A DNA stretch of 64,000 nucleotides. Source: Hyphomicrobiales bacterium (GTDB lineage Bacteria > Pseudomonadota > Alphaproteobacteria > Rhizobiales > Rhizobiaceae). The stretch spans positions 1 to 64,000 of the forward strand of contig UCHV01000011.1 in the NCBI GenBank assembly GCA_900472395.1, in the 5' to 3' direction. The notes beneath the pieces are model-generated. The model searched no databases and was not told where the DNA came from. It saw only the letters and a list, made by a program, of their open reading frames with translations. Positions 16,704 through 28,389 of this stretch are shown here, piece by piece. Every line of letters begins with the position of its first letter. Position 1 is the first letter of the stretch. Position numbers and translations under genes: made by a program.

Positions 16704-18146
16704 TCAGAAGAAAGACTTCGCTGCCGCGGACGCTGCCGTGCCGACCGGGCCGCCGAACAGCACATAAGCCGTGACGAAAAGACCGGAGAAACCGAAGACC
16801 AGCTTGAGCAGGCCGGGGGTGCGAGCGAACTCACCCGTCGGCTGATCGAACCACATCAGCTTGACGACGCGCAGGTAGTAGTAGGCGCCGACGACCGAGG
16901 AGAGAACGCCGATGACGGCCAAAGCATAAAGCTTGGCTTCGATAGCGGCCAGGAAGACGAAATACTTGGCGAAGAAACCGGCGAGCGGCGGGATGCCGGC
17001 AAGCGAGAACATCAGCGCGGTCAGAACCACGGCCATGAACGGACGCGTGGAGGACAGACCGGCAAGATCGGAGACTTCTTCGACGGCAGTACCGTCAGTG
17101 CGGCGCATCGACATGATGCAGGCGAAGGTGCCAAGCGTCATGACCATGTAGATCAGCATGTAGAGCGCGATGGACGACACGCCGGTCTCAGAACCCGCAG
17201 CCAGACCCACGAGCGCATAGCCCATGTGACCGATCGAGGAATAGGCCATCAGTCGCTTGATGTTCTTCTGGCCGATGGCGGCGAAAGAGCCGAGCAGCAT
17301 GGAAGCAATCGCGATGAAGACGACGACCTGACGCCAGTCGGCCACGACCGGGATGAAGGCGTCCGAAACGATGCGCACCAGGATGGCCATGGCGGCGACC
17401 TTGGGACCGGCGGCAAAGAAGGCGGTAACCGGGGTCGGCGCACCTTCATAAACGTCCGGCGTCCACATGTGGAACGGCACGGCCGAAATCTTGAACGCCA
17501 GGCCGGCAAGAACGAAGACCAGACCGAAAACGAGGCCGAGCGACCGGGTTTCCTGGCTCAGCACCTGGGCGATCTGTTCGAAGCCGGTGTTGCCGGTGAA
17601 GCCGTAAACCAGCGACATGCCGTAAAGCAGCATGCCGGAGGAAAGAGCGCCGAGTACGAAATACTTCAGGCCGGCTTCCGTCGAGCGGACGTTATCGCGG
17701 TTGAAGGCGGCGACCACATAAAGCGACAGCGACATCAACTCAAGGCCGAGATAGAGCGCGATGAGGTCGTTGGCAGAGATCAGCAACATCATGCCGAGCG
17801 TGGCGAGCAGGACGAGAACCGGGAATTCCGGCTTGTCGATCTGGTCGGCCTTGGCATGGGCAAAGGTCATCAGCAGCGCGACGATGGAGCCGAACAACGC
17901 GGTTGCCTTCATGAAGCGGGCAAATCCATCCATCAGGAAAGCGCCGTTATAGGCTTCGCCTTCCGGAGCGATGAAGAGGATCCAGACGAGAGCCACCGTC
18001 ATGACGGCGATGGTGAGGCCTGTGACCAGCGGCGACGAACGGTCGCCACTGAAGACACCGAGCATCAGGAGCGCCAGGGCGCCGATCGCAAGGATCAGCT
18101 CCGGCGTCGAGATTTTCAGGCTAACGAGAAGTAGTTCAGCGGTCAT
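16704..18146 (-). CDS. nuoN: NADH-quinone oxidoreductase subunit N
   Basis: 480 residues, 13-14 hydrophobic segments, antiporter-like membrane subunit of complex I. The family block [15 protein letters not shown] (about residue 300) and [20 protein letters not shown] are visible. It forms one of the three proton channels in the membrane arm. Last nuo gene, 18 bases after nuoM, and followed directly by birA. Confidence 0.96.
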   Translation of the reverse strand: MTAELLLVSLKISTPELILAIGALALLMLGVFSGDRSSPLVTGLTIAVMTVALVWILFIAPEGEAYNGAFLMDGFARFMKATALFGSIVALLMTFAHAKADQIDKPEFPVLVLLATLGMMLLISANDLIALYLGLELMSLSLYVVAAFNRDNVRSTEAGLKYFVLGALSSGMLLYGMSLVYGFTGNTGFEQIAQVLSQETRSLGLVFGLVFVLAGLAFKISAVPFHMWTPDVYEGAPTPVTAFFAAGPKVAAMAILVRIVSDAFIPVVADWRQVVVFIAIASMLLGSFAAIGQKNIKRLMAYSSIGHMGYALVGLAAGSETGVSSIALYMLIYMVMTLGTFACIMSMRRTDGTAVEEVSDLAGLSSTRPFMAVVLTALMFSLAGIPPLAGFFAKYFVFLAAIEAKLYALAVIGVLSSVVGAYYYLRVVKLMWFDQPTGEFARTPGLLKLVFGFSGLFVTAYVLFGGPVGTAASAAAKSFF

Positions 18147-18164
18147 GTCCAGTCCCGTCCCGTC

Positions 18165-19679
18165 TCAGTGTACCACGGCGAGCGCAAGCTTTTGCGCTGC
18201 CTGCAGGGCTGCCGAGTAATTGTTGACCAGCGCATCGATCGACGCAGCAGTCACGTCGAATACAGGAGCCGGATAGAAGCCGAAGAAGATGGTGAGAGCG
18301 ATCAGCGGGTAAAGCAGGATCTTCTCACGCGTCGACAGGTCGAGCATCTGCTTGAGGTTTTCCTTCTCCAGTGCCCCGAAGATGACCCGGCGATAGAGCC
18401 ACAGAGCGTAGGCGGCGGAGAGGATGACACCGGTGGCGGCAAACAGCGCAACCCAGGTATTGACGCGGAAGACGCCGATCAGGGTCAGGAATTCGCCGAT
18501 GAAACCGGACGTGCCCGGCAGGCCGACGTTTGCCATGGTGAAGATCATCATCGCCACGGCGTATTTCGGCATGTTGTTGACGAGGCCGCCGTAAGCGGAG
18601 ATCTCGCGGGTGTGGAGGCGGTCATAAACGACGCCGACGCAAAGGAAGAGTGCGCCCGAGACGATGCCGTGCGACAGCATCTGGAATACTGCACCCTGCA
18701 CGCCCTGCGTATTGGCGGCGAAGATACCCATGGTCACGTAGCCCATGTGGGCAACCGACGAATAGGCGATCAGCTTCTTGATGTCGTCCTGCATCATTGC
18801 CACCAGCGAGGTGTAGATGATGGCGATAACGGACAGCGCGAAAACCATCGGCGCAAAATAGTCGGACGCCAGCGGGAACATCTGCAGGAGGATACGGATC
18901 ATACCGTAACCGCCCAGCTTCAGCATGACGCCGGCCAGGATGACCGAACCTGCGGTCGGCGCCTGAACGTGCGCATCGGGAAGCCAGGTGTGCACCGGCC
19001 ACATCGGCATCTTGACGGCGAAGGCGGCGAAGCAGGCCAGGAAGAGCCATGTCTGCATGCCGGCCGGGAAGCCGTGCTTCAGGAGTTCGACGATATCGGT
19101 CGTGCCGGCGTTCCAGTACATGGCCATGATGGCGAGCATCATGAGAACCGAGCCGAGCAACGTGTAGAGGAAGAGCTTGTAGGAGGCGTAAACGCGATCC
19201 TTGCCGCCCCACACACCGATGATGATGAACATCGGGATCAGGGTCGCTTCGAAGAATACGTAGAACAGAACGATATCGAGCGAGACGAACACGCCGGTCA
19301 TCGCCACCTGCAGAAGCAGGAAGGAGATCATGTATTCCTTGATGCGCTTCTCGATCGCTTCCCAGCTTGCCAGCACGCAGAAAGGCATGAGGAAAGTGGT
19401 GAGGATGACGAACAGCATGGAAATGCCGTCGACGCCGAGATGATAGGAAATGCCGGTACCGAGCCACTCATGCTTCTCGACCATCTGGAAGCTGGCGCTC
19501 GAATTGTCGAAGCCGATCCAGATGAAAAGCGAAACGATGAAGGTGAAGACGGTGGTCGCCAGCGAAATATAAAGGACATTGCGGCGGCCGTTCGCGCCCT
19601 CCTGCCCCGTGAGGAGCAGGAGCACCACGCCGACGAGCGGCAGGAAGGTGACCGTTGAAAGAATGGGCCAATCGGTCAT
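18165..19679 (-). CDS. nuoM: NADH-quinone oxidoreductase subunit M
   Basis: 504 residues with about 14 membrane segments. The antiporter-like core shows [17 protein letters not shown] with the conserved glutamate, [19 protein letters not shown] and [14 protein letters not shown]. It is one of the proton-pumping subunits of the membrane arm. The start codon overlaps the nuoL stop by 1 base, so it is tightly coupled to nuoL. Confidence 0.97.
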   Translation of the reverse strand: MTDWPILSTVTFLPLVGVVLLLLTGQEGANGRRNVLYISLATTVFTFIVSLFIWIGFDNSSASFQMVEKHEWLGTGISYHLGVDGISMLFVILTTFLMPFCVLASWEAIEKRIKEYMISFLLLQVAMTGVFVSLDIVLFYVFFEATLIPMFIIIGVWGGKDRVYASYKLFLYTLLGSVLMMLAIMAMYWNAGTTDIVELLKHGFPAGMQTWLFLACFAAFAVKMPMWPVHTWLPDAHVQAPTAGSVILAGVMLKLGGYGMIRILLQMFPLASDYFAPMVFALSVIAIIYTSLVAMMQDDIKKLIAYSSVAHMGYVTMGIFAANTQGVQGAVFQMLSHGIVSGALFLCVGVVYDRLHTREISAYGGLVNNMPKYAVAMMIFTMANVGLPGTSGFIGEFLTLIGVFRVNTWVALFAATGVILSAAYALWLYRRVIFGALEKENLKQMLDLSTREKILLYPLIALTIFFGFYPAPVFDVTAASIDALVNNYSAALQAAQKLALAVVH

Positions 19680-21676
19680 CAGAAGGAACTCCCGAGCATC
19701 ATCCAGGTGACGAGGGCGGCGATGCCGATCAGCATCGCGAACGCATAGTGATAAAGGTAGCCGGACTGCAGACGCACGACATTGCGCGTGACGTCGACAA
19801 CACGGGCGGCGATGCCGTTCGGGCCGTAAGCGTCGATGACGGCGACGTCACCCTTCTTCCACAGGAAGCGGCCAAGAGCCTTTGCCGAACGGACGAAGAG
19901 GAAGTCGTAGAGTTCGTCGAAATACCACTTGTTGAGCAGGAACTGATAGAGGCCCTGCTGCGAGGCGGCGAGACGCTTCGGGGTTTCCGGCGACTTGATA
20001 TAGAAATACCAGGCAGTGACGAAACCGATCAGCATGGCGATGAAGGGGCTGAGAGCAACCCAGGCCGGCACGTGGTGGAACTCGTGCAGGAGATGGTTGT
20101 GTTCAGACGTGAAGAGCGCGCCCTTCCAGAATACTTCGTATTCTTCGCCGTAGAAAAACTCCTTGAAGACGAAACCGGCCACGACCGCACCGATGGCGAG
20201 GAGGTAGAGCGGGATCAGCATCACCTGCGGGCTCTCATGCACATGGTGCATCACTTCGTGGCTCGCACGCGGCTTGCCGAAGAAGGTGAGGAAGATCAGG
20301 CGCCAGGAATAGAAGCTGGTGAACATCGCCGCGATCACCAGAAGGGTAAAGGCGAAACCGGAAGCAGGCGAATGCGATGCGTAGGTTGCTTCGATGATGA
20401 AGTCCTTCGAGAAGAAGCCGGCAAAACCGAACGACGTGAAGGGAATGCCGACGCCGGTGATGGCCAGCGTGCCGAGCATCATCATGGCGAAGGTCACCTT
20501 GATGTGCGGACGCAGGCCGCCCATGTGGCGCATGTCCTGCTCGCCATCGACGGCATGGATGACCGAGCCGGCGCACAAGAACAGGAGAGCCTTGAAGAAG
20601 GCGTGCGTGAAGAGGTGGAAGACGGCCGCGCCATAAGCGCCGACGCCGAGTGCGACGAACATGTAACCGAGCTGCGAGCAGGTCGAATACGCGATGACGC
20701 GCTTGATGTCGTTCTGCACGAGGCCGACGGTTGCCGCGAAGAAGGCGGTGATGGCACCGATGATGGTGACGACCAGAAGCGCATCATGCGACAGTTCGAA
20801 GATCGGCGACATGCGGGCGACGAGGAAGACGCCGGCGGTAACCATGGTTGCGGCGTGAATGAGGGCCGAAACCGGGGTCGGGCCTTCCATGGCGTCCGGC
20901 AGCCAGGTGTGCAGCAGGAACTGCGCCGACTTACCCATCGCGCCCATGAAGAGCAGAAGGCAGGTGACGGTGATCGCCGTGCCCTTGGTCAGTTCCATGC
21001 CGAAGAAGTTGGCGACGATCGCGTTGGCGTCGGCGGCACCTTCGTGCGGCAGATAGGTGGCGGCTGTCGCAAAGATGGTTTCGAAGTTGATCGAACCGAA
21101 CAGCACGAAGACGCCGCCGATGCCGAGAATGAAGCCGAAGTCACCGACGCGGTTGACGATGAAGGCCTTCATGGCGGCAGCCGATGCGGACGGCTTCTTG
21201 AACCAGAAACCGATCAGCAGATACGAGGCCAGACCCACGCCTTCCCAGCCGAAGAACATCTGCAGCAGGTTGTCCGACGTGATGAGCATGAGCATCGCGA
21301 AGGTGAACAGCGACAGATAGGCAAAGAAGCGCGGCCGATGCTCGTCGTGGTGCATGTAGCCGATCGAATAGAGATGGACGAGCGTCGAGACCGAGTTGAC
21401 GACGACGAACATGATAGCCGTCAGCGTATCGACCCGGAAGGCCCACTGAACGTCGATGCCGCCGGACTGGATCCAGCGCATGACTTCGACCTTGATCAAC
21501 TCGCCTTCGGCATGGCCGAGTGCAACGTTGAAAAAGACCACCCATGACAGTGCTGCCGCCAGGATCATCAGACCGGTGGTGACATATTCCGATGCCTTGG
21601 CGCCGATCTGGCGGCCGAAAAGGCCAGCGATCAGGAAGCCGATCAGGGGAAGGAAGACGATTGCCTTGTAGATCAT
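19679..21676 (-). CDS. nuoL: NADH-quinone oxidoreductase subunit L
   Basis: 665 residues, the largest membrane subunit of complex I, with about 16 membrane segments and the long C-terminal lateral helix. Motifs: [38 protein letters not shown] and [16 protein letters not shown]. It forms the distal proton channel. Separated from nuoK by only 7 bases. Confidence 0.97.
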   Translation of the reverse strand: MIYKAIVFLPLIGFLIAGLFGRQIGAKASEYVTTGLMILAAALSWVVFFNVALGHAEGELIKVEVMRWIQSGGIDVQWAFRVDTLTAIMFVVVNSVSTLVHLYSIGYMHHDEHRPRFFAYLSLFTFAMLMLITSDNLLQMFFGWEGVGLASYLLIGFWFKKPSASAAAMKAFIVNRVGDFGFILGIGGVFVLFGSINFETIFATAATYLPHEGAADANAIVANFFGMELTKGTAITVTCLLLFMGAMGKSAQFLLHTWLPDAMEGPTPVSALIHAATMVTAGVFLVARMSPIFELSHDALLVVTIIGAITAFFAATVGLVQNDIKRVIAYSTCSQLGYMFVALGVGAYGAAVFHLFTHAFFKALLFLCAGSVIHAVDGEQDMRHMGGLRPHIKVTFAMMMLGTLAITGVGIPFTSFGFAGFFSKDFIIEATYASHSPASGFAFTLLVIAAMFTSFYSWRLIFLTFFGKPRASHEVMHHVHESPQVMLIPLYLLAIGAVVAGFVFKEFFYGEEYEVFWKGALFTSEHNHLLHEFHHVPAWVALSPFIAMLIGFVTAWYFYIKSPETPKRLAASQQGLYQFLLNKWYFDELYDFLFVRSAKALGRFLWKKGDVAVIDAYGPNGIAARVVDVTRNVVRLQSGYLYHYAFAMLIGIAALVTWMMLGSSF

Positions 21677-21683
21677 GACCCGA

Positions 21684-21992
21684 TCAGCCCTTCATCATAT
21701 TGACGTCTTCGACCGCGATGGAGCCGCGGTTGCGGTAGAAGACCACGAGAATTGCAAGACCGATCGCCGCTTCCGCTGCAGCAACCGTCAGAATGAAGAG
21801 GGCGAACACCTGGCCGGCGATATCGTTGAGGAACGACGAGAACGCCACCATGTTGAGGTTTACCGACAGCAGGATCAACTCGATCGACATCAGGATGATG
21901 ATGACGTTCTTGCGGTTCAGGAAGATACCGAACACGCCGATCGTGAAGAGGATGGCGCTGACCGTCAGGTAATGGGAAAGTCCGATTTCCAT
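21684..21992 (-). CDS. nuoK: NADH-quinone oxidoreductase subunit K
   Basis: 102 residues from MEIGLSHYL with three membrane segments; the normal length for NuoK. The conserved glutamates that carry protons lie in [13 protein letters not shown] and [12 protein letters not shown] 28-codon upstream extension of the frame is arginine/serine-rich and rejected. Confidence 0.95.
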   Translation of the reverse strand: MEIGLSHYLTVSAILFTIGVFGIFLNRKNVIIILMSIELILLSVNLNMVAFSSFLNDIAGQVFALFILTVAAAEAAIGLAILVVFYRNRGSIAVEDVNMMKG

Positions 21993-22014
21993 AATTCTAT
22001 TCCTTGTCCCGCTC

Positions 22015-22629
22015 TCAGAGGCCCTGGCCCGACTTGACCTTGACGATCTCGACACCGGTTTCCGGCGTACGAGCAACCTGGCGGGCGATATTCTGACGCT
22101 TGATATTCTGGCGGTGGCGCAGGGTCAGCACGATCGCGCCGATCATGGCGACGAGCAGGATGAGGCCGGCCACCTCGAAGAAGTAGACGTAGTGGGTGTA
22201 AAGCACATCACCGAGAGCGGCCGTGTTCTGGCGCTCAGCGACGGGCGGGATCGGCATGGCGATGGACTTTGCCGCCTGCGGCGAAAGCACCGAACCACCA
22301 ACCACGAGGATGAGCTCTGCGGCGACGATGATGCCGACCAGCGCACCGATCGGCGCATAATGCAGCACACCCGAGCGGAATTCTGCGAAATCGATGTCGA
22401 GCATCATGACGACGAAGAGGAAAAGAACCGCGACGGCGCCGATGTAAACCACCAGCAGCAGCATCGCCAGGAACTCGGCTCCCGTCAGCAGGAACAGGCC
22501 TGCCGAATTGAAGAAGACGAGGATCAGGAACAGCACCGAGTGTACCGGGTTCCGGGACGCAATGACCATGAACGCCGACGCCACGGCGACAAAGGCGAAT
22601 AGATAGAAAAATACAGCGTGCAGACCCAT
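22015..22629 (-). CDS. nuoJ: NADH-quinone oxidoreductase subunit J
   Basis: 204 residues from [11 protein letters not shown], five hydrophobic segments. [20 protein letters not shown] and [15 protein letters not shown] are the family blocks (the latter includes the conserved tyrosine/glycine bend region next to VVYIG). A membrane subunit at the junction with the peripheral arm. The C-terminal tail ([20 protein letters not shown]) is longer and more charged than usual. A 161-base gap separates it from nuoI, the largest gap inside the operon. Confidence 0.94.
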   Translation of the reverse strand: MGLHAVFFYLFAFVAVASAFMVIASRNPVHSVLFLILVFFNSAGLFLLTGAEFLAMLLLVVYIGAVAVLFLFVVMMLDIDFAEFRSGVLHYAPIGALVGIIVAAELILVVGGSVLSPQAAKSIAMPIPPVAERQNTAALGDVLYTHYVYFFEVAGLILLVAMIGAIVLTLRHRQNIKRQNIARQVARTPETGVEIVKVKSGQGL

Positions 22630-22790
22630 GTTGGTGCCTTCTCGTCTTCCCCGGCAAGGCCTTGTCGAAAGGCCCCTCCCCGTCGGACCTGGCGGCTGAT
22701 GCCGTCCAGACATTTGTCATCATCGTTCCCGCCGCCCCATGGCGCCAGGACATTTCAAACTCAGCAGTTTGCCTTCAGCGAAGGACCCTA

Positions 22791-23285
22791 TCAGCGATAA
22801 GGTGCGTCAAGCTGGAGGTTGCGGGCGATTTCGCGTTCCCAGCGGTCGCCGTTGGCGAGCAGCTTGGCCTTGTCGAAGTACAGTTCTTCGCGGGTCTCCG
22901 TGGAGAACTCGAAGTTCGGGCCTTCGACGATGGCGTCGACCGGGCATGCTTCCTGGCAGAAACCGCAATAGATGCACTTCACCATGTCGATGTCGTAACG
23001 CACCGTGCGGCGGGTGCCGTCATTGCGGCGCGGACCGGCTTCGATGGTGATCGCCTGAGCGGGACAGATGGCTTCACACAGCTTGCAGGCGATGCAGCGT
23101 TCTTCGCCGTTGGGATAACGGCGCAGCGCATGTTCGCCACGGAAGCGCGGAGAGACCGGCCCCTTTTCGAACGGGTAGTTGATCGTCGCCTTCTGGCGGA
23201 ACCACAGATATTTGAACGTCAGCGCAAAAGCGGCGACGAATTCCTTCAGGAACAGCGAACCGACGGCTTGAGAGAGGCCTGCCAT
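22791..23285 (-). CDS. nuoI: NADH-quinone oxidoreductase subunit I
   Basis: 164 residues. Two ferredoxin-like [4Fe-4S] motifs, [12 protein letters not shown] and [12 protein letters not shown], ligate clusters N6a and N6b that pass electrons toward N2 in NuoB. Preceded by [18 protein letters not shown], typical of the mitochondrial/alphaproteobacterial TYKY subunit. Length is standard. Confidence 0.97.
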   Translation of the reverse strand: MAGLSQAVGSLFLKEFVAAFALTFKYLWFRQKATINYPFEKGPVSPRFRGEHALRRYPNGEERCIACKLCEAICPAQAITIEAGPRRNDGTRRTVRYDIDMVKCIYCGFCQEACPVDAIVEGPNFEFSTETREELYFDKAKLLANGDRWEREIARNLQLDAPYR

Positions 23286-23325
23286 CTTTATTCTCCAATA
23301 GAACCGAGCGAGGATCGAGCCATCA

Positions 23326-24372
23326 TCAGCCAGCCCATCCCGTCAGCTTCAGTACGAATGCAACAATCACCAGCATGCCGAGCGAGAGCGGAAGGAAGAC
23401 CTTCCAGCCGAGACGCATCAGCTGGTCGTAGCGGTAGCGCGGCACGATGGCCTTGGCCATGGCGAAGCCGAAGAAGACCATGCAGACCTTGATCAGGAAC
23501 CAGACGATGCCCGGGACCCAGTTGATCAGCCAGAAGTCGAACGGCGGCAACCAGCCTCCGAGGAAGAGGATCGTCGTGAGCGCGCAGATCAGCATGATGG
23601 CAGCGTATTCGCTGAGCATCAGCATCATGTACGGCGCCGACGAATACTCGACCATGTAACCGGCGACGAGTTCCGATTCCGCTTCCGGAAGGTCGAAGGG
23701 CGGACGGTTTGTTTCAGCCAGGCCCGAGATGAAGAACACCACGAACATCGGGAACAGCGACAGCCAGTGCCAGTCGAGGAACGAGTTCGGCAGGCCGATC
23801 ATCGTACCAAGTCCGGTCTTCTGTGCGTAAACAATGTCCTGCAGGTTCAGCGAACCGACGCAGAGAAGAACGGTGACGATGACGATGCCGATCGAGACTT
23901 CGTAGGACACCATCTGTGCCGCCGAGCGCAGCGCGCCGAGGAACGGGTATTTCGAGTTCGACGCCCAGCCAGCCATGATGACGCCGTAGACTTCGAGCGA
24001 GGAGATCGCGAAAATGTAGAGGATGCCGACATTGATGTTGGCAACGGCCCAGCCATCGTTAAGCGGCACGACCGCCCAGGTGGCAAGCGCCAGGACCACT
24101 GAGACCAGCGGCGCGAGCAGGAAGACCACCTTGTTGGCGCCGGCCGGAATGATCGGCTCCTTGAGGATGAACTTCAAAAGGTCGGCGAACGACTGGAACA
24201 GGCCGAACGGACCAACGACGTTGGGGCCGCGGCGCAGCTGGACGTTTGCCCAGACCTTACGGTCGGCAAGCAGGATGAAGGCGATGAAGACCAGAAGGCA
24301 AACCAGCGTCAGCAGGGAATGCCCTACCATGATGAGGGCCGGCCAGAGATAGGTCGAGAAGAAAGAATCCAT
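23326..24372 (-). CDS. nuoH: NADH-quinone oxidoreductase subunit H
   Basis: 348 residues from [10 protein letters not shown], eight membrane segments. Family blocks include [21 protein letters not shown] (first half) and [20 protein letters not shown], which forms part of the quinone chamber. The ATG at 24372 lies 10 bases beyond the nuoG stop; an earlier in-frame start would overlap nuoG by 14 bases. Confidence 0.97.
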   Translation of the reverse strand: MDSFFSTYLWPALIMVGHSLLTLVCLLVFIAFILLADRKVWANVQLRRGPNVVGPFGLFQSFADLLKFILKEPIIPAGANKVVFLLAPLVSVVLALATWAVVPLNDGWAVANINVGILYIFAISSLEVYGVIMAGWASNSKYPFLGALRSAAQMVSYEVSIGIVIVTVLLCVGSLNLQDIVYAQKTGLGTMIGLPNSFLDWHWLSLFPMFVVFFISGLAETNRPPFDLPEAESELVAGYMVEYSSAPYMMLMLSEYAAIMLICALTTILFLGGWLPPFDFWLINWVPGIVWFLIKVCMVFFGFAMAKAIVPRYRYDQLMRLGWKVFLPLSLGMLVIVAFVLKLTGWAG

Positions 24373-24382
24373 TGTCCTGCCC

Positions 24383-26464
24383 TTACTCCGCTGCAACCTG
24401 GAAGTTGTTGCGGGCCAATGCCGAGCACTCAGCCATGACGGCAGATGCGCGGGCGATTGGGTTCGTCAAATAGAAGTCCTTGACCGACGATACGAAGGCC
24501 GCCTTGTCGGCGCGACCTGCAACCATCGAAAGCTTGGCCACCTGTTCACCAGTGCCGGCCGAAACTTCGTCGATCTCCGCAAAATGCGGGAATTCGGCGT
24601 AGAGTTTCGCACGCAGCGCAGACAGGCTGTCAAACGGCAGCTTGTGGCCGAGAACGTCCGACAGCGCGCGCAGGATCGCCCAGTCTTCGCGGGCTTCGCC
24701 CGGAGCAAAACCGGCGCGGTTGCCCATCTGGACGCGACCTTCGAGATTGACCCAGGTGCCCGACTTTTCGGTATATGCAGCGGCCGGCAGGATGACGTCG
24801 GCGGTATGAGCGCCGGCATCGCCGTGGCTGCCGATATAAACGGTGAACTTGGCGCCCTTGCCGCCGAATGCCATTTCGTCAGCACCGAGCAGGAAGAGCA
24901 CGTCCATCGACTTCAGCATGTCGGAAGCGTTGAGGCCGTTCGCGCCCGGCACGAAGCCGAGATCGAGGCCACCGACGCGCGAGGCTGCGGTGTGGAGAAC
25001 GCCAAAACCGTTCCAGTCTTCGGTGACGGCACCAACCGTTGCGGCAAGGCGAGCGGCCAGCGCGAGGATGGCAGCGCCATCAGCGCGGGCGACGGCGCCC
25101 GGACCGACAATGATCATCGGGTTCTTGGCGGCGGTCAGCTTGTCGATGAAGGCATTGCCGTTTTCGACGAGGTCGGTCAGCGTGTCCGGACCGGCGCCGA
25201 GATATTCATAATCCCAACGCATTTCGCCAGCTTCGCCGATCAGGCCGATCGGGAAATTGCCGCGACGGAAGCGCTTGCGGATACGGGCGTTGAGAACGGC
25301 GGCTTCATAACGCGGGTTGGAACCCACGATCAACAAAGCGTCAGCCTTTTCAATGCCTTCGATGGTCGGGTTAAAGATATAGCTTGCGCGGCCAAGCGAC
25401 GGGTCGAAGGCCGAACCATCCTGGCGACAATCGATGTTTTCCGAACCGAGCGAAGCGATCAGCGACTTCAGAGCGTACATTTCTTCGACGGACGCGATGT
25501 CACCGGCGATGGCACCGATCTTGTTGGCAGGTGCTGCGGCAACCGCGCCCTTGATGGCGGCGAATGCTTCACCCCAGGAGGCAGCCTGTAGGCGGCCGTC
25601 GCGGCGCACGTAAGGACGGTCGAGACGCTGGGTCTTGAGGCCATCCCAGATGAAGCGGGTCTTGTCGGAGATCCACTCTTCGTTCACGGCCTCGTTGACA
25701 CGCGGCATGATGCGCATGACTTCGCGGCCACGCGTATCGACGCGGATGGCCGAACCGACGGCATCCATCACGTCGATGGATTCGGTCTTGTTCAGTTCCC
25801 ACGGACGGGCGGTGAAGGCGAACGGCTTGGAGGTGAGCGCGCCGACCGGGCAAAGGTCAACAACGTTGCCCTGCAGCTCGGAGGTCATGGCCTGCTCGAG
25901 ATAGGTGGTGATTTCGGCATCTTCACCGCGACCGATCAGGCCGAGTTCGGAAATGCCGCCAACTTCCGTCGTGAAGCGGACGCAGCGCGTGCAGTGAATG
26001 CAGCGGTTCATCACGGTCTTGACGAGCGGGCCGATATACTTGTCTTCGACGGCGCGCTTGTTTTCGGTATAGCGCGAGCTGTCGATACCAAAGGCCATGG
26101 CCTGGTCCTGCAGGTCGCACTCACCGCCCTGGTCGCAGATCGGGCAATCCAGCGGGTGGTTGATCAGCAGGAATTCCATCACGCCTTCGCGGGCCTTCTT
26201 GACCATCGGCGTGTTGGTGAAGACTTCCGGAAGCTCGCCGTTCGGGCCGCCACGGATATCGCGCACGCCCATGGCGCAGGAGGCTGCCGGCTTCGGCGGG
26301 CCACCCTTCACTTCGACCAGACACATGCGGCAGTTGCCGGCGACAGACAGACGTTCGTGGAAACAGAAACGCGGCACTTCGGCACCCGCCTCCTCGCATG
26401 CCTGCAGCAGCGTGAAGTGGTCCGGAACCTCGATTTCCTTGCCGTCAACCTTGAGCTTCGTCAT
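24383..26464 (-). CDS. nuoG: NADH-quinone oxidoreductase subunit G
   Basis: 693 residues. N-terminal ferredoxin-type [2Fe-2S] domain ([19 protein letters not shown]), a His-Cys cluster region ([19 protein letters not shown]), the NuoG-specific [4Fe-4S] ligands ([10 protein letters not shown]), and a long molybdopterin-oxidoreductase-like C-terminal domain. Carries electrons through the peripheral arm of complex I. The length is that of the mitochondrial-type 75-kDa subunit, shorter than E. coli NuoG. Confidence 0.97.
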   Translation of the reverse strand: MTKLKVDGKEIEVPDHFTLLQACEEAGAEVPRFCFHERLSVAGNCRMCLVEVKGGPPKPAASCAMGVRDIRGGPNGELPEVFTNTPMVKKAREGVMEFLLINHPLDCPICDQGGECDLQDQAMAFGIDSSRYTENKRAVEDKYIGPLVKTVMNRCIHCTRCVRFTTEVGGISELGLIGRGEDAEITTYLEQAMTSELQGNVVDLCPVGALTSKPFAFTARPWELNKTESIDVMDAVGSAIRVDTRGREVMRIMPRVNEAVNEEWISDKTRFIWDGLKTQRLDRPYVRRDGRLQAASWGEAFAAIKGAVAAAPANKIGAIAGDIASVEEMYALKSLIASLGSENIDCRQDGSAFDPSLGRASYIFNPTIEGIEKADALLIVGSNPRYEAAVLNARIRKRFRRGNFPIGLIGEAGEMRWDYEYLGAGPDTLTDLVENGNAFIDKLTAAKNPMIIVGPGAVARADGAAILALAARLAATVGAVTEDWNGFGVLHTAASRVGGLDLGFVPGANGLNASDMLKSMDVLFLLGADEMAFGGKGAKFTVYIGSHGDAGAHTADVILPAAAYTEKSGTWVNLEGRVQMGNRAGFAPGEAREDWAILRALSDVLGHKLPFDSLSALRAKLYAEFPHFAEIDEVSAGTGEQVAKLSMVAGRADKAAFVSSVKDFYLTNPIARASAVMAECSALARNNFQVAAE

Positions 26465-26466
26465 CG

Positions 26467-27078
26467 TTACGTCCTGTTTTTCCGTCCGCCGGTCTTGCGG
26501 GCTTGGGTCCCAACCGGTGGCAATTCCTGTGCTGTGCCGGTGGTCAGCGCTTTGGCTTGAGCCACCCAGTCATCGCGCGTCACGCGGCCATCCAGGCCAA
26601 GTTCGGCATCGACGCTGGCAGCCTGCTCAGTGCTCCATCCGGCGATCGCGGCCAAGGTTGTGATACCCAGACCGTTCAGCTTCGTCTCGATCTTCGGGCC
26701 GAGACCCGAGATCCGTTTCAAATCATCTTTTGCTTCCGGCTGTGCAGCCTTGGCGGTTCTCGTCTTCGCGGCCACTGGCGCCGGTGCTTCAGCCTTGTCG
26801 GCTTCGGGCGCCACAGGCTCGCGGGCCATGTCTTCCAGCGTGCGGTGCAGACGCTGGCTGGCGTCCATGGCGTTCTGCATCATGCCGAACATCGCGCTCG
26901 CGAACTGAGTCTGCAACTCGATGCCGATCTGCGTCATTGCCGCCATGGCAGCCGCCGGATTGGCCATCATCGGGTTCAGCGTCAGCGAAGCCGGATCGAA
27001 ACCAGGCCAGGACGAGCCGAACGCCGGTTTTGCCGTCGATGCCCCCTGCCCCGCGTGTTTCTCCTCCGGTGACGTCAT
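26467..27078 (-). CDS. Helix-hairpin-helix protein embedded in the nuo operon
   Basis: 203 residues from MTSPEEKHAGQ, 4 bases after the nuoF stop and 2 bases before nuoG. N-terminal half: low-complexity and methionine/alanine-rich amphipathic helices (NPMMANPAAAMAAM, then a segment ending in HRTLEDMARE). A middle alanine/lysine/proline linker leads to a helix-hairpin-helix domain, DDLKRISGLGPKIETKLNGL, followed by ITTLAAIAGW. Similar HHH segments appear as NuoE extensions or separate genes in alphaproteobacterial nuo operons. The function in complex I is unknown; an assembly or scaffold role is a guess. Confidence 0.8.
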   Translation of the reverse strand: MTSPEEKHAGQGASTAKPAFGSSWPGFDPASLTLNPMMANPAAAMAAMTQIGIELQTQFASAMFGMMQNAMDASQRLHRTLEDMAREPVAPEADKAEAPAPVAAKTRTAKAAQPEAKDDLKRISGLGPKIETKLNGLGITTLAAIAGWSTEQAASVDAELGLDGRVTRDDWVAQAKALTTGTAQELPPVGTQARKTGGRKNRT

Positions 27079-27082
27079 CACC

Positions 27083-28387
27083 TTACTCCGCAGCTTCCAG
27101 CACGGCGCCTTCCGACGTCGAGCGGTATGTATACTGATCGATGCGCGCTTCGATTTCCGGGCGGAAATGGCGGATGAGGCCCTGAACCGGCCAGGCGGCA
27201 GCATCGCCGAGCGCACAAATCGTGTGCCCTTCAATCTGCTTGGTCACCTGGAACAGCATGTCGATTTCACGCTTCTGGGCATTGCCCTTGACCATGCGCT
27301 CAAGCACGCGCCACATCCAGCCGGTGCCTTCGCGGCACGGCGTGCACTGGCCGCAGCTCTCGTGCTTGAAGAAGGCCGAGATGCGGGCAATCGCCCTGAT
27401 CACGTCCGTCGACTTGTCCATGACGATGGCACCAGCCGTACCGAAGGACGAACCGACGGCGCGCAGGCCATCAAAGTCCATCTGGCAATCGATGATGTCC
27501 TTGGCCGGAACGATCGGGCAGGATGCGCCGCCCGGAATGACCGCCAGCAGATTGTCCCAGCCGCCGCGAATACCGCCGGCATGCTTGTCGACCAGTTCGC
27601 GGAATGTGATGCCCATTTCCTCTTCGACGGTGCACGGCTTGTTGACGTGACCGGAGATCATGAACAGCTTTGTGCCGACATTGTTCGGGCGACCGAGCGA
27701 CGAGAACCAGGTGGCGCCACGACGCAGGATGGTCGGGGCGACGGCGATGGATTCGACGTTGTTGACCGTGGTCGGGCAGCCATAAAGGCCCATGTTGGCC
27801 GGGAACGGCGGCTTGAGGCGCGGCTGGCCCTTCTTGCCTTCGAGGCTTTCGAGCAGCGCTGTCTCTTCGCCGCAGATATAGGCACCTGCGCCGTGATGGA
27901 CGTAGATGTCGAAATCCCAGCCGTTCTTGTTGTTCTTGCCGAGCAGACCGGCGTCGTAACATTCGTCGATCGCGGCTTGCAGGGCTTCGCGTTCGCGCAT
28001 GTATTCGCCGCGAACATAGATGTAAGCGGTGTGTGCACCCATGGCGCAACCGGCGATCACGCAGCCTTCGATCAGCGTATGCGGATCGTTGCGCATGATT
28101 TCACGGTCCTTGCAGGTACCGGGCTCGGATTCGTCGGCATTGACCACGAGGTAATGCGGACGGCCGTCCGATTCCTTCGGCATGAAGGACCATTTGAGGC
28201 CTGTCGGGAAGCCGGCGCCACCACGACCACGAAGGCCGGATGCCTTCATCTCGTTGATGATCCAGTCACGACCATTGTCGATGATCTGCTTGGTGCCATC
28301 CCAATGGCCACGGCTCATGGCGCCCTTGAGGGATTTGTCCTTGAGGCCGTAAATGTTCGTAAAGATGCGATCCTGATCTTTCAACAT
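27083..28387 (-). CDS. nuoF: NADH-quinone oxidoreductase subunit F
   Basis: 434 residues from the ATG at 28387 (a GTG two codons earlier overlaps the nuoE stop). It binds FMN and NADH through [18 protein letters not shown] and [16 protein letters not shown], and holds cluster N3 through [13 protein letters not shown]. It accepts hydride from NADH and passes electrons into the iron-sulfur chain. Start is 2 bases after nuoE. Confidence 0.97.
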   Translation of the reverse strand: MLKDQDRIFTNIYGLKDKSLKGAMSRGHWDGTKQIIDNGRDWIINEMKASGLRGRGGAGFPTGLKWSFMPKESDGRPHYLVVNADESEPGTCKDREIMRNDPHTLIEGCVIAGCAMGAHTAYIYVRGEYMREREALQAAIDECYDAGLLGKNNKNGWDFDIYVHHGAGAYICGEETALLESLEGKKGQPRLKPPFPANMGLYGCPTTVNNVESIAVAPTILRRGATWFSSLGRPNNVGTKLFMISGHVNKPCTVEEEMGITFRELVDKHAGGIRGGWDNLLAVIPGGASCPIVPAKDIIDCQMDFDGLRAVGSSFGTAGAIVMDKSTDVIRAIARISAFFKHESCGQCTPCREGTGWMWRVLERMVKGNAQKREIDMLFQVTKQIEGHTICALGDAAAWPVQGLIRHFRPEIEARIDQYTYRSTSEGAVLEAAE

Positions 28388-28389
28388 GA

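Noticed and set aside
19655..21547. 630-codon frame antisense to nuoL
   Set aside because: Glutamate/histidine/arginine-rich antisense shadow with no domain.
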